Origin: Clostridium_AW malenominatum | GTDB taxonomy: Bacteria; Bacillota; Clostridia; Clostridiales; Clostridiaceae | Assembly: GCF_039521365.1 (NCBI RefSeq) | Contig: NZ_BAAACF010000014.1 | Coordinates: forward strand, 1-37,249 | Reading direction: 5' to 3' | Length of the DNA stretch: 37,249 nt | Shown here: in pieces, positions 24,440 to 32,194 of the stretch | Numbering within the stretch: position 1 is the first letter of the stretch | Layout of the letters: each line of letters opens with the position of its first letter | Program-made: the position numbers and the translations under genes | Notes under the pieces: generated by a model | Told to the model about the DNA's origin: nothing | Seen by the model: only the letters and a program-made list of their open reading frames with translations | Database searches by the model: none

Positions 24440-24462
24440 AGGTTGCTTATAGAAAGCAACCT
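24440..24462 (-). terminator. attenuating terminator between binding protein and ATPase
   Basis: AGGTTGCTT and AAGCAACCT form a 9-bp stem with a 5-base loop, followed on the minus strand by TGTTTTTT. It lies 13 bases after the binding-protein stop and would keep the membrane genes at a lower level than the binding protein. Confidence 0.88.
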
Positions 24463-24475
24463 ATATTTTTTATCT

Positions 24476-25627
24476 TTAGAAATCTATATAATCTGATAAA
24501 ACTACATAGAAATTATTCAAATCTTGGTTAGTTTTTTCGTCTTTAAAAGTGTTAATCTGAATTGGTTTTCCTGCAACCTTCTTGCTTATCTCTTCTAACT
24601 TCGCTTTATCATTTTTATCTTTTATAGTTCCTTCTAAGTAAGCTTTAGCATATTCAACACCTGTTTCCACAAATAACATATTTACAGGTACTGGCCACGT
24701 TGAGAATCTTCCTTTTCCACCCTTTTCCTCTACCTTTTTCTTTGTTTCTTCTATAATGAAATTTAAATCACCCTTCTTTTCTTCTGGTATTTGTATACCA
24801 AGTGCTCCTGGGTATCCATGGTATGGTGAAGGACAACATTGTTGTGACATTATACCACCCTGTTCTAAAACTGCTTTAATTAAAGGTTCTTGCATAGAAC
24901 AGTTTGTACTAAAGAAAGATGTATCTTTTCCGAACTCTTTAATCTTTCTTGGAACATCTTCTAATATAAATTGTTGCGCCCCTGGAACTCCAGCATCTCC
25001 TGTTGGGTCTGGTGCAGTAGCATCTACGAATTTAATTCCCTCTTCTTCACAAGTCTTTTTCAAAATATCTCTTCTCATAGCTAATAACTGATAAGACATA
25101 TGTCTTGGGAAGGAATAGTGAACAAAGGTTTTAGCTCCTTGCTTTTTAGCTTGTTTAATTATAGCTGTACCCATTCCTAATTCATCAGCCTGTAAAACTA
25201 CATCAGCTTTTGAAGCTATTATAGATGGATCCTCTCCTGGAACTCCTGCTATGAATAATATATCTTGTCTTTTTTCTTTAACTTTGTCTATAGCTGCAGA
25301 AGCACCTGGAACAGCCTGTACAAAAACTATAGCCTTAACATCTGGGTCTGCAGCTAAGCTTAAAGTATTAGCTATTGTAGTTTCTTGTTCCTTAGAAAAA
25401 TTATCGGGATATGTTTGAAGAACTATCATATCTCCATATTTTTTCTTCATATTTTCAGCAGCTCTATATTCTTCTTCTCCCTGTGAAACTGTACCAGTAA
25501 TAACACCAATCTTAAATTTAGACTTTTCAGTGTTACTTGCAGGTTGGCTATTGTTTTTACTACCGCATCCTACTGCAGTTATTGCTATAGCCCCTGATAG
25601 CAATATAGATAATAATCTTTTTTTCAT
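24476..25627 (-). CDS. DUF3798 substrate-binding lipoprotein
   Basis: A 383-residue extracytoplasmic binding protein. The N-terminus is a lipoprotein signal (charged MKKR, hydrophobic core, AVGC at residue 21). The mature protein starts with KIGVITGTVSQGEEEYRAAE and has alternating Rossmann-like segments including VKAIVFVQAVPGASAAIDKV and ADVVLQADELGMGTAIIKQA. It matches what I know of DUF3798 rather than the BmpA or ribose-binding families normally paired with this type of ATPase. A conserved-looking SQQCCPSPYHGYPGALGI stretch may line the pocket. SD AAGGGGG. It is the first gene of the transporter operon; substrate unknown. Confidence 0.85.
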   Translation of the reverse strand: MKKRLLSILLSGAIAITAVGCGSKNNSQPASNTEKSKFKIGVITGTVSQGEEEYRAAENMKKKYGDMIVLQTYPDNFSKEQETTIANTLSLAADPDVKAIVFVQAVPGASAAIDKVKEKRQDILFIAGVPGEDPSIIASKADVVLQADELGMGTAIIKQAKKQGAKTFVHYSFPRHMSYQLLAMRRDILKKTCEEEGIKFVDATAPDPTGDAGVPGAQQFILEDVPRKIKEFGKDTSFFSTNCSMQEPLIKAVLEQGGIMSQQCCPSPYHGYPGALGIQIPEEKKGDLNFIIEETKKKVEEKGGKGRFSTWPVPVNMLFVETGVEYAKAYLEGTIKDKNDKAKLEEISKKVAGKPIQINTFKDEKTNQDLNNFYVVLSDYIDF

Positions 25628-25830
25628 AAATTAACCCCCTTAAAAATTTCCATGTAGAATATATAATTATAAATTTATAATTATTCATATTATATTAAGG
25701 AATATTTAAAATATCCATTAATTTCGATAATTATACAAATGCTCAAAAATGAATGTTTGGCAAACCAATATTTCATTATATATTTCCACGAACACATGTG
25801 AACGTTATATGCATACATATATTCATAATT
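25628..25830 (-). promoter_or_regulatory. ~200-nt leader of the transporter operon with a dyad
   Basis: The transcript from the promoter at 25838-25866 has a long 5' leader. At 25748-25777 AATGAA and TTCATT flank GTTTG-G-CAAAC, a nested dyad that could be an operator or an RNA hairpin. A CACATGTG palindrome lies near 25796. I do not recognise a known riboswitch class. Confidence 0.4.
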
Positions 25831-25837
25831 TATTCAC

Positions 25838-25866
25838 ATTATACGCTATATATTACCATTTATCAA
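25838..25866 (-). promoter_or_regulatory. sigma-A promoter for the ABC transporter operon
   Basis: On the minus strand TTGATA (25861-25866), 17-base spacer, TATAAT (25838-25843). Confidence 0.75.
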
Positions 25867-26045
25867 GCAGATTTTAGCACTTTTATTAAATTCAGACTAA
25901 TGCAAGTTAGTTTTTACATTTATTTAATTATGAATTTTTTATCCTAATTTTCCATTTTTAGAATTAATGTTTTCTTGCATAAATATTAATTTGTTTTCAT
26001 AAAGCCTCATAAATATTAGATATCTATTTTAAAACAAAATAAAAA
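25867..26045. other. AT-rich spacer without visible genes
   Basis: No gene with an SD and no clear RNA element are seen between the transporter promoter and the tRNA-Arg(ACG) terminator. Confidence 0.5.
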
Positions 26046-26070
26046 CCTCACAAATTTAACATTTGTGAGG
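26046..26070 (-). terminator. terminator of tRNA-Arg(ACG)
   Basis: CCTCACAAAT and ATTTGTGAGG form a 10-bp stem with a 5-base loop; on the minus strand TTTTTATTTTG follows. Confidence 0.93.
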
Positions 26071-26076
26071 CTTTTA

Positions 26077-26153
26077 TGGTGCGCCGGAGAGGATTCGAAC
26101 CCCCGACCAACTGGTTCGTAGCCAGCTACTCTATCCAACTGAGCTACCAGCGC
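26077..26153 (-). tRNA. tRNA-Arg (anticodon ACG)
   Basis: A 77-nt cloverleaf with anticodon loop CTACGAA, T-arm GGTTCGAATCC and encoded CCA. A34 is the expected target of TadA, encoded in the same window, giving inosine and reading CGU/CGC/CGA. Confidence 0.97.
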
Positions 26154-26168
26154 ATATTTAACATTAAC

Positions 26169-26197
26169 ATATTAACATATATGAATTAAAAAATCAA
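26169..26197 (-). promoter_or_regulatory. promoter for tRNA-Arg(ACG)
   Basis: On the minus strand TTGATT (26192-26197), 17-base spacer, TAATAT (26169-26174), about 15 bases ahead of the tRNA 5' end. Confidence 0.6.
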
Positions 26198-26216
26198 TTA
26201 GATTAATTATAAAATG

Positions 26217-26243
26217 TAAAAAGCACCTAGATTTCTAGATGCT
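26217..26243 (-). terminator. terminator after tRNA-Ser(GCT)
   Basis: On the minus strand AGCATCTAG and CTAGGTGCT form a 9-bp stem (one T-G pair) followed by TTTTT, 1 base after the encoded CCA. Confidence 0.85.
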
Positions 26244-26244
26244 C

Positions 26245-26335
26245 TGGCGGAGAAAGAGGGATTTGAACCCTCGCGCCGGTTTCCCGACCTACGCCCTTAG
26301 CAGGGGCGCCTCTTCGGCCACTTGAGTATTTCTCC
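26245..26335 (-). tRNA. tRNA-Ser (anticodon GCT)
   Basis: A 91-nt class II tRNA with long variable arm, anticodon loop CTGCTAA, T-arm GGTTCAAATCC, discriminator G and encoded CCA. It reads AGC/AGU. Confidence 0.97.
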
Positions 26336-26367
26336 ATGACCAAATTTACTTTATAAATAAAAAAAAT

Positions 26368-26458
26368 TGGCGGAAAGACAGGGATTCGAACCCTGGGTGC
26401 GGTCACCCGCACGCCGGTTTTCAAGACCGGTGCCTTAAACCAACTCGACCATCTTTCC
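26368..26458 (-). tRNA. tRNA-Ser (anticodon TGA)
   Basis: A 91-nt class II tRNA with long variable arm, anticodon loop CTTGAAA, T-arm GGTTCGAATCC, discriminator G and encoded CCA. It reads UCA and other UCN codons. It is followed by tRNA-Ser(GCT) in one transcript. Confidence 0.97.
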
Positions 26459-26477
26459 GTGTCTCATGACAAAATAA

Positions 26478-26506
26478 ATTATATCAGTGATTGTTACTTA
26501 TGTCAA
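26478..26506 (-). promoter_or_regulatory. perfect consensus promoter for the tRNA-Ser pair
   Basis: On the minus strand TTGACA (26501-26506), 17-base spacer, TATAAT (26478-26483): a full match to the sigma-A consensus, about 20 bases before tRNA-Ser(TGA). Confidence 0.92.
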
Positions 26507-26528
26507 CAGTTTTTTGTTATTTATTTAT

Positions 26529-26558
26529 GAGGTAAACTAGAAAGTTCTAGTTTACCTC
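26529..26558 (-). terminator. hairpin after serS
   Basis: GAGGTAAACTAGAA and TTCTAGTTTACCTC form a perfect 14-bp stem with a 2-base loop, 9 bases past the serS stop. On the minus strand it is followed by ATAAATAA rather than a T run, so it may be a stabilising or weak terminator. Confidence 0.5.
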
Positions 26559-26567
26559 TATTTATTT

Positions 26568-27845
26568 TTATTTTATTACTTCTACTCCACCTAAATAAGG
26601 TCTTAACGCTTCAGGAACTACAATACTTCCATCTTCTTGTTGGAAGTTTTCAAGTATAGCTGCTACAGTTCTTCCTACAGCAACACCAGATCCATTTAAA
26701 GTATGAACAAACTGTGGTTTATCCTTTGGATTCGCTTTAAATTTTATATTAGCACGTCTTGCTTGGAAGTCTTCAAAGTTACTACAGCTTGATATTTCAA
26801 CATATCTATTATAACTAGGCATCCAAACCTCTATATCGTATTTAAAAGCCGCAGTAAACCCTAAATCACCTTTACATATCTTAACTATTCTGTACGGTAA
26901 TCCTAGTCCTTGAAGTACACTTTCCGCATCTTTTGTTAATTTTTCTAATTCTTCATAAGAATTTTCTGGAGCTGCGAACTTCACAAGTTCTACTTTATTA
27001 AATTGATGTTGTCTTATAAGTCCTCTTGTGTCTCTACCTGCTGATCCAGCTTCTGCCCTAAAGCAAGCACTATATGCTACATGCTTTATAGGAAGTTCTT
27101 CTCCTTGTAATATTTCGTCTCTATATAAATTAGTTACTGGAACCTCTGCTGTTGGTATTAAAAAATAATCATCATTTGTTTTAAAAGCATCTTCTTCAAA
27201 CTTAGGAAGCTGCCCTGTTCCTGTCATACTTTTCCTGTTTACCATATATGGTGGTAATATTTCAGTATATCCATTTTTATCAATATGAGTATCTAAAAAG
27301 TAGTTTATAATAGCTCTTTCAAGTCTAGCTCCTAAAGCTCTATAAACAGTGAATCTTGAACCAGTAATTTTTCCTGCTCTTTCAAAATCCAATATATCTA
27401 AGTTTGTTCCTAAATCCCAATGGGCTTTTGGTTCGAAGTTAAAGTTAGTAGGCTCTCCCCATCTTCTAATCTCTTCATTATCTTCATCTGTATTTCCATT
27501 TGGAACGTTTGGATTTGGTATATTTGGTATTCTTAGCATAATATACTCAATTTCTTCATCTATTTTAGATAATTCTTCATCTAATCCTTTTATTTTATCT
27601 GATAGCTCTTTCATTTCCGCCATTATACCATCTACGTTTTCTCCAGCCTTTTTTAGCTTCGGTATTTTAGCTGATTCCTCATTTCTTTTACCTTTTAAAT
27701 TTTCTACTTCTACAAGTATAGACCTTCTTTTTTCATCTAACTCTATTACTCTATCGATTATAGTGATGTCAAAACCTTCACCTCTATCATTTAGAGCAAT
27801 TTTAATTTCTTCTGGGTTATTTCTAATTCTTCTTAAGTCTAACAT
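26568..27845 (-). CDS. serS: seryl-tRNA synthetase
   Basis: Class II synthetase of 425 residues that charges tRNA-Ser. The N-terminal ~110 residues form the long antiparallel coiled-coil arm that grips the variable arm of tRNA-Ser (ELDEKRRSILVEVENLKGKR and following). The catalytic core has the serine-site segment PTAEVPVTNLYRDE, motif 2 FRAEAGSAGRDTRGLIRQHQF and motif 3 around SGVAVGRTVAAILENFQ. Start ATG with SD GGGAGG. It is expressed from a T-box leader and is monocistronic. Confidence 0.97.
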   Translation of the reverse strand: MLDLRRIRNNPEEIKIALNDRGEGFDITIIDRVIELDEKRRSILVEVENLKGKRNEESAKIPKLKKAGENVDGIMAEMKELSDKIKGLDEELSKIDEEIEYIMLRIPNIPNPNVPNGNTDEDNEEIRRWGEPTNFNFEPKAHWDLGTNLDILDFERAGKITGSRFTVYRALGARLERAIINYFLDTHIDKNGYTEILPPYMVNRKSMTGTGQLPKFEEDAFKTNDDYFLIPTAEVPVTNLYRDEILQGEELPIKHVAYSACFRAEAGSAGRDTRGLIRQHQFNKVELVKFAAPENSYEELEKLTKDAESVLQGLGLPYRIVKICKGDLGFTAAFKYDIEVWMPSYNRYVEISSCSNFEDFQARRANIKFKANPKDKPQFVHTLNGSGVAVGRTVAAILENFQQEDGSIVVPEALRPYLGGVEVIK

Positions 27846-27870
27846 AATTTATCCTCCCTTTATTTTAAAA

Positions 27871-28117
27871 TAAAAAAAGCCCTTCTCCCCTGTAAAGGGA
27901 CGAAAGACTCCGTGTTGCCACCCTAATTGATTAGAAAAATCTAATCCTCTTTGTAAATATTAACGGTTTTTACCCGTACTGTTCATCACAGTCCCTCTAA
28001 GGTGGATTCTCAAAATAACTGGTACTGATTTACATCAACCATCAGCTCTCTAAAACCTTTATCTTGATACTAGCCTCTTCAACAGTTTTAAAACAAATAT
28101 TAAATTCATAATTGTTA
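27871..28117 (-). promoter_or_regulatory. T-box riboswitch of serS (specifier UCC)
   Basis: A leader of about 250 nt that senses uncharged tRNA-Ser. The T-box sequence AGGGTGGCAACACGG is at 27910-27924; its TGGC would pair with the GCCA end of tRNA-Ser, whose discriminator is G. Stem I contains the AGAGAGCTGATGG-type distal elements, and a specifier-like GAATCCACC places codon TCC at 28004-28006 (Ser). The terminator hairpin (about 27871-27901) ends in seven Ts. Known T-box logic: uncharged tRNA stabilises the antiterminator and allows serS transcription. Confidence 0.93.
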
Positions 28118-28123
28118 ATAGAT

Positions 28124-28152
28124 ATTATATACATATATACTATATCTGTCAA
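28124..28152 (-). promoter_or_regulatory. perfect consensus promoter for serS
   Basis: On the minus strand TTGACA (28147-28152), 17-base spacer, TATAAT (28124-28129). It begins within a few bases of the end of the DUF1667 gene. Confidence 0.9.
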
Positions 28153-28155
28153 CTT

Positions 28156-28410
28156 CTAATACTGACTATGTTCAAAATTATTTATTTTATCTATATTTTT
28201 AGTACATATAATATCTACCCCAGTATTTAAAAGATTATGACAAAAAATATCTCCTATTTTTACCGGAGCACCTACATATAGCATACATAGTGATTTTGAA
28301 CATTGAATCCATAATTTTTTATCTATAGGCTTGCTACTTTTAACAGGTACCACATTGCAATTTGCTCCTTTTATTCTGACTAAGGTTGTAAATATTTCTT
28401 TTTTGCTCAT
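28156..28410 (-). CDS. half-length DUF1667 protein
   Basis: An 84-residue protein that matches only the C-terminal part of DUF1667: FTTLVRI, VVPVKSSKPIDKKL, VGAPVKIGDIFCHNLLNTGVDIICTKN. Full DUF1667 proteins (~120 residues) begin with a four-cysteine motif (CxxCPxGC), which is absent here; upstream sequence is occupied by the oxidoreductase gene, so the missing part is not merely out of frame. It has other cysteines (residues ~18, 37, 42 and later) not typical of the family. DUF1667 normally accompanies GlpA/GlpB-like FAD oxidoreductases and is thought to carry a cofactor. SD AGGTG; 18 bases after the oxidoreductase gene. Confidence 0.75.
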   Translation of the reverse strand: MSKKEIFTTLVRIKGANCNVVPVKSSKPIDKKLWIQCSKSLCMLYVGAPVKIGDIFCHNLLNTGVDIICTKNIDKINNFEHSQY

Positions 28411-28428
28411 TTAAATGCACCTTCCAAG

Positions 28429-29817
28429 CTATTTTTGAAATTCTTTAATTCTAGATTTTAATATATTAGAATTTCTTAAATCGTTTACTATTTCAGTAGG
28501 TCTTTTGTTAGTTTCTCTTCCTAAAATAGAAACAATTTTATTAAAGCAATGGGCTCCTTTACAATTTCCAAAGGTTGCCCCAGTTCTTCTTTTTATTCCC
28601 TCAACAGTTCTTGCTCCTAGAGGCCTCCTTATAGCATCGATTATTTCACCCTCTGTAATGTTTTGACAAACACAAATTATATTACCATATTTTTTATTTA
28701 CTTTAATTAGCTGATTTCTATCTTCATTAGAAAGCTCCCTGAAGTTATATACCTCTCTTCTCTTATCTATAAAGTCCTTTTTTAATTTACAATTAATATT
28801 ACTTATAATTGTTTCACAAACCATCTTTCCTATTGAAGGAGTCATAGTTACTTGGCCATAATGCTTTCCAATAACCTTAATATATCCTTTATCAATTAAA
28901 CTCTCATCTATTATAATTGTATCTTTATAATAAGGCCACTGATAAAAAGCATTTATTTTATTTTCATCTATTTGTCCTAGAAAGCTATTAAATTCTTTTA
29001 ATGTATTTTCATATCCCACTGGTTCCTCAGTATTTAAAGCTAATATTATATTGCCTGGTACTGTAGGAATTATTCTCACATTCTCCGCTGAGTCTTTAAT
29101 TGTAAATATTGTATTATTATAGTTAAATCTACAATCCTTTTCTAATAAAAAGAAGCTTAAGTTTCTTTTATCTTTATAACTTTTTTCTGTACTGTCAATA
29201 CTATAATTTTGTCCTGGTGTAGTATTTATAACCATTTTACAAGTAAATTTATTTTTATTAGTTATAACTCTAAATCCTTTGGTAATTTTTTGAATATCTA
29301 AAACTTCTTCTTCTAATCTAAAATTCACACCATTATCAAAAGCAATTTCTCCATAAGCTAGAGCTAAATCATAAGGGCATACTACTCCTGTATTAGGAGA
29401 ATATACTGCTTTTAAAACTTTTAAATTTAAATTAGGCTCTAATTCATAAACCTGGTTCTTATCTAAAATTCTTATATTTTTTACCCCTAGTTCTATGCCT
29501 CTTTTATATATTTCATTTACTTTTTCTTCACTAACCTCATCTTCTGCTACAATTAATGAGCCTTGTCTTTTAAAAGGAACTTTTAGTCTCTCTGATAGTT
29601 CATCAAACATTTCATTACCTATCATTTCAAGCTTAGCCATTAATGTATCATCACATTCACTTCCATCATAAACTACTGCTGAATTAATTAAAGCTACATC
29701 GTCAGCTATATCATAATCCTTTTCTATTAAAGCTATGTTCAGACTATACTTTGATAATTCGTAGGCTACAGCACATCCTATTATACCACCACCTAATATT
29801 AGTACATCGTAATCCAT
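28429..29817 (-). CDS. FAD-dependent oxidoreductase with BFD-type [2Fe-2S] domain (G3P dehydrogenase-like)
   Basis: A 462-residue flavoprotein. The N-terminal dinucleotide-binding motif is GGGIIG (9-14); a DAO-type fold runs to about 360. The C-terminus is a BFD-like [2Fe-2S] domain with cysteines 382, 384, 419 and 424 (CVCQNITEGEIIDAI ... FGNCKGAHC). This is the layout of anaerobic GlpA-like proteins and related 2-hydroxy acid or amine dehydrogenases found with DUF1667. The usual partner, a second NAD(P)/FAD oxidoreductase (GlpB-like), is missing here, and the upstream gene is a histidine kinase. Substrate unproven; glycerol-3-phosphate is the default guess. Start ATG with a distant AAGGG. 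Confidence 0.82.
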   Translation of the reverse strand: MDYDVLILGGGIIGCAVAYELSKYSLNIALIEKDYDIADDVALINSAVVYDGSECDDTLMAKLEMIGNEMFDELSERLKVPFKRQGSLIVAEDEVSEEKVNEIYKRGIELGVKNIRILDKNQVYELEPNLNLKVLKAVYSPNTGVVCPYDLALAYGEIAFDNGVNFRLEEEVLDIQKITKGFRVITNKNKFTCKMVINTTPGQNYSIDSTEKSYKDKRNLSFFLLEKDCRFNYNNTIFTIKDSAENVRIIPTVPGNIILALNTEEPVGYENTLKEFNSFLGQIDENKINAFYQWPYYKDTIIIDESLIDKGYIKVIGKHYGQVTMTPSIGKMVCETIISNINCKLKKDFIDKRREVYNFRELSNEDRNQLIKVNKKYGNIICVCQNITEGEIIDAIRRPLGARTVEGIKRRTGATFGNCKGAHCFNKIVSILGRETNKRPTEIVNDLRNSNILKSRIKEFQK

Positions 29818-29832
29818 AAAAATTCATTCCCT

Positions 29833-32064
29833 TCAGTATAGAGTCTTATTTTTATATTTTATAAATATTTCTTTTAATTTTTCTTTATCGATTGGCTTAG
29901 ATAATACTAAATCTACGTTTTCATTTCTATCTACTTCAAGTCCACCAAACCATCCAGTCATAAGACAGAAATAAACTTTTTTATTAAGTTTTTTAGCAAT
30001 TTGGGCTACTTGAATTCCATTCATTCCCGGCATTGAATAATCACAGATTATTATATCATATTTTCTTCTTTTAAGTTCCTCTTCAATATTATCATTATCA
30101 CAACTTTTTATTCTACAATCAATTATAGATTTAATCATATCAGAAATAACATTTCTAATTTGATTTTGATCATCTATAATAAGCATATTTCCATCAAAGT
30201 TAATAGCTTCTTCATTTGATTTCTTTTCCACTTCTGCTTCATTACAAATAGGTAAATTAATGTTAAAGCAAGTTCCCATATTTTCTTTGCTATCTATTTT
30301 AATTTCTCCACCATGATTTTGAATTATTTTATATGAAAGGCTTAGCCCTAATCCTGATCCTTTATTACCCTTAGTTGTAAAAAATGGTTCAAATAATCTT
30401 TTTAGAATTTCTTCGTTCATACCTATACCATTATCTCTTATTTTAATGAAAACCGTATTACCTATTTCCTCGGTAATTATTTCTATCTTCCCTTCATCTT
30501 TAATAGAATCTATAGCATTTCTAATTATATTTACAAATACTTCTCTTAATTCTGTGGCATTTCCTTTAACTTTAGATTTAGACTTTAAATCAAAGGAAAC
30601 ATCTATAAATATTCCATTTAAATTACTTTCAGTTAACCACTTACTTCTAGTCAAATCTATAGCATCTGTTAATATATCATCTATATAAAATACTTCTGTT
30701 TTATTTTTAATGTTTTTTCTTGTAAACATATTTACTTTATTAGCTATATTCATTCCATCATATGCACATATTTCAATTATTTTTAAATGTTTTACTATAT
30801 TTTTATCTTCAATTTTATTATCCTTTAAAAGCTGAACGGAGCCAACTATAGGAGTTAACACGTTATTTATATCATGAGCTATACCCGCAGCCATTTCTCC
30901 CATAGCTCTAAGTTTTTCACTTTCGATTAGTTTATTCTGAAGCTCATAGTACTTACTTTGCTCATTTATAACGTGAAAGACCGTTCTACATAAAGGAGCT
31001 ATTAAATCTATATCTTCTTTTGAAATTTTTCTTTCTCTCTCGTATCTTCCTACCCAAATTACCCCTTTAAAATTTTCATAATTGTCAACATATACTCCTA
31101 AGCAACTATTTATATATTCTTCCTTCTTAACCTTGTTTAATTCTTCAAGGTCTAAAAGAGATAAATCTATAAAAATAGTACTATTATACTTGATTATTTT
31201 TTCATTTATATTCATTTGATAATGAATAAACTCTCTATCATTTATCATATAATATTTATGTTTTTTTGTTAAACCAAAACTACTATCTAATCCAATAACA
31301 TTTTCCTTTAGCTTATCTAATGTATATATTATGCAAAAATCTATATCGCATATATCCTTAAAATTATTAATAATTATATTCTTGAAAATATTTTTATCTA
31401 ACGTTTTTGGTATGTTAGAAAATACATCATTAAACATTACTAGATTATTATTCTGATATTTTAATTCTGCGTTAGAATTCAAAATCCATAAAATTTTATC
31501 TATCTCTTTGTCACATTGAAAAACTATCTCCTTATTTCTATCTAATATAATTATATTAGAAAACATTAAACATAAATCTCTTAAAGACTTTGCATTATAC
31601 TTATAGTTATTAATATAGATAATATTTTTTACTTTAACGTTAGAATATGAAATGATATTATTAGTACAATTAATTAATTTATCTAGCTTATTTAGCCTTC
31701 TTGCATAATTTTTAAAATCCCATATTACAGTAATCTTTTCTTTTGTCTTTGCCGTATAATTCAATATATCTAATAACTCTTTAGAGTTTACATTAAAATT
31801 TAAAGAATCATATATTCTAATGATTAATTTTTTGCTTTTTAAATTTTTAATAATTAAATCATATTCATTCAAAAAAATTTTTTCTAAATCTTTATATAAG
31901 TTTTCATCTGTAAATATTATAACTTTTTCTTTATTTAAAAGAGAATTGCATACAATTTCTTTTATAGAATTTGGGAGCATATTTATAGTAAAAGAGTCAG
32001 TATTCACATACATCATATTTTTATATAACTTATTCTCTATTTCTCTCTCCTCGTTACTTTTCAT
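29833..32064 (-). CDS. cytoplasmic hybrid sensor histidine kinase with C-terminal receiver
   Basis: A 743-residue signalling protein without membrane segments. Residues 1-200 are a poorly recognised alpha/beta region; about 215-365 looks GAF-like (IDFCIIYTLDKLKENVIGLDS). The kinase has the H-box GIAHDIN (His397), N-box NIIRNAIDS, G1 DNGIGM, F-box FEPFFTT and G2 GSGLGLS. The receiver domain (about 626-740) keeps D631-D632, the phospho-acceptor D675 (ICDYSMPGMNG), T703 and K723. No DNA-binding or other output domain is present. It heads a unit with the FAD oxidoreductase (15-base gap). SD AGAGGT. A redox or metabolite signal linked to that enzyme is inference. Confidence 0.92.
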   Translation of the reverse strand: MKSNEEREIENKLYKNMMYVNTDSFTINMLPNSIKEIVCNSLLNKEKVIIFTDENLYKDLEKIFLNEYDLIIKNLKSKKLIIRIYDSLNFNVNSKELLDILNYTAKTKEKITVIWDFKNYARRLNKLDKLINCTNNIISYSNVKVKNIIYINNYKYNAKSLRDLCLMFSNIIILDRNKEIVFQCDKEIDKILWILNSNAELKYQNNNLVMFNDVFSNIPKTLDKNIFKNIIINNFKDICDIDFCIIYTLDKLKENVIGLDSSFGLTKKHKYYMINDREFIHYQMNINEKIIKYNSTIFIDLSLLDLEELNKVKKEEYINSCLGVYVDNYENFKGVIWVGRYERERKISKEDIDLIAPLCRTVFHVINEQSKYYELQNKLIESEKLRAMGEMAAGIAHDINNVLTPIVGSVQLLKDNKIEDKNIVKHLKIIEICAYDGMNIANKVNMFTRKNIKNKTEVFYIDDILTDAIDLTRSKWLTESNLNGIFIDVSFDLKSKSKVKGNATELREVFVNIIRNAIDSIKDEGKIEIITEEIGNTVFIKIRDNGIGMNEEILKRLFEPFFTTKGNKGSGLGLSLSYKIIQNHGGEIKIDSKENMGTCFNINLPICNEAEVEKKSNEEAINFDGNMLIIDDQNQIRNVISDMIKSIIDCRIKSCDNDNIEEELKRRKYDIIICDYSMPGMNGIQVAQIAKKLNKKVYFCLMTGWFGGLEVDRNENVDLVLSKPIDKEKLKEIFIKYKNKTLY

Positions 32065-32092
32065 AATATACCTCTCAAAAACAATTTATATT

Positions 32093-32121
32093 TATATACA
32101 ACTTCCACTGATTACATTCAA
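32093..32121 (-). promoter_or_regulatory. sigma-A promoter for the kinase operon
   Basis: On the minus strand TTGAAT (32116-32121), 17-base spacer, TATATA (32093-32098), about 30 bases before the kinase start. Confidence 0.65.
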
Positions 32122-32160
32122 CATTTTAATTAAAATTCCTTTTAATTATTACAAAAAATT

Positions 32161-32194
32161 AAACAAGATAGAATATTACTATTCTATCTTGTTT
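32161..32194 (-). terminator. terminator overlapping the 3' end of the UPF0182 gene
   Basis: AAACAAGATAGAATA and TATTCTATCTTGTTT form a perfect 15-bp stem with a 4-base loop. On the minus strand TAATTTTTTG follows. The 5' arm encodes the last residues of the UPF0182 protein and the stop codon falls at the loop. Confidence 0.9.

Noticed and set aside
25753..25947. A 64-codon plus-strand frame in the transporter upstream region
   Set aside because: It has no SD, overlaps a strong minus-strand promoter and has aromatic/Ile-rich composition expected of AT-rich noncoding DNA.
26227..26424. A 65-codon minus-strand open frame
   Set aside because: It runs through two tRNA-Ser genes and the intervening terminator; it is chance coding in structured RNA.
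27349..27873. A 174-codon plus-strand frame opposite serS
   Set aside because: Its composition is that of the complement of a coiled-coil gene (Ser/Ile/Phe rich), with no SD or family features.
27925..28117. Possible second riboswitch or small RNA upstream of serS
   Set aside because: All of it is accounted for by T-box stem I, specifier loop and linker.
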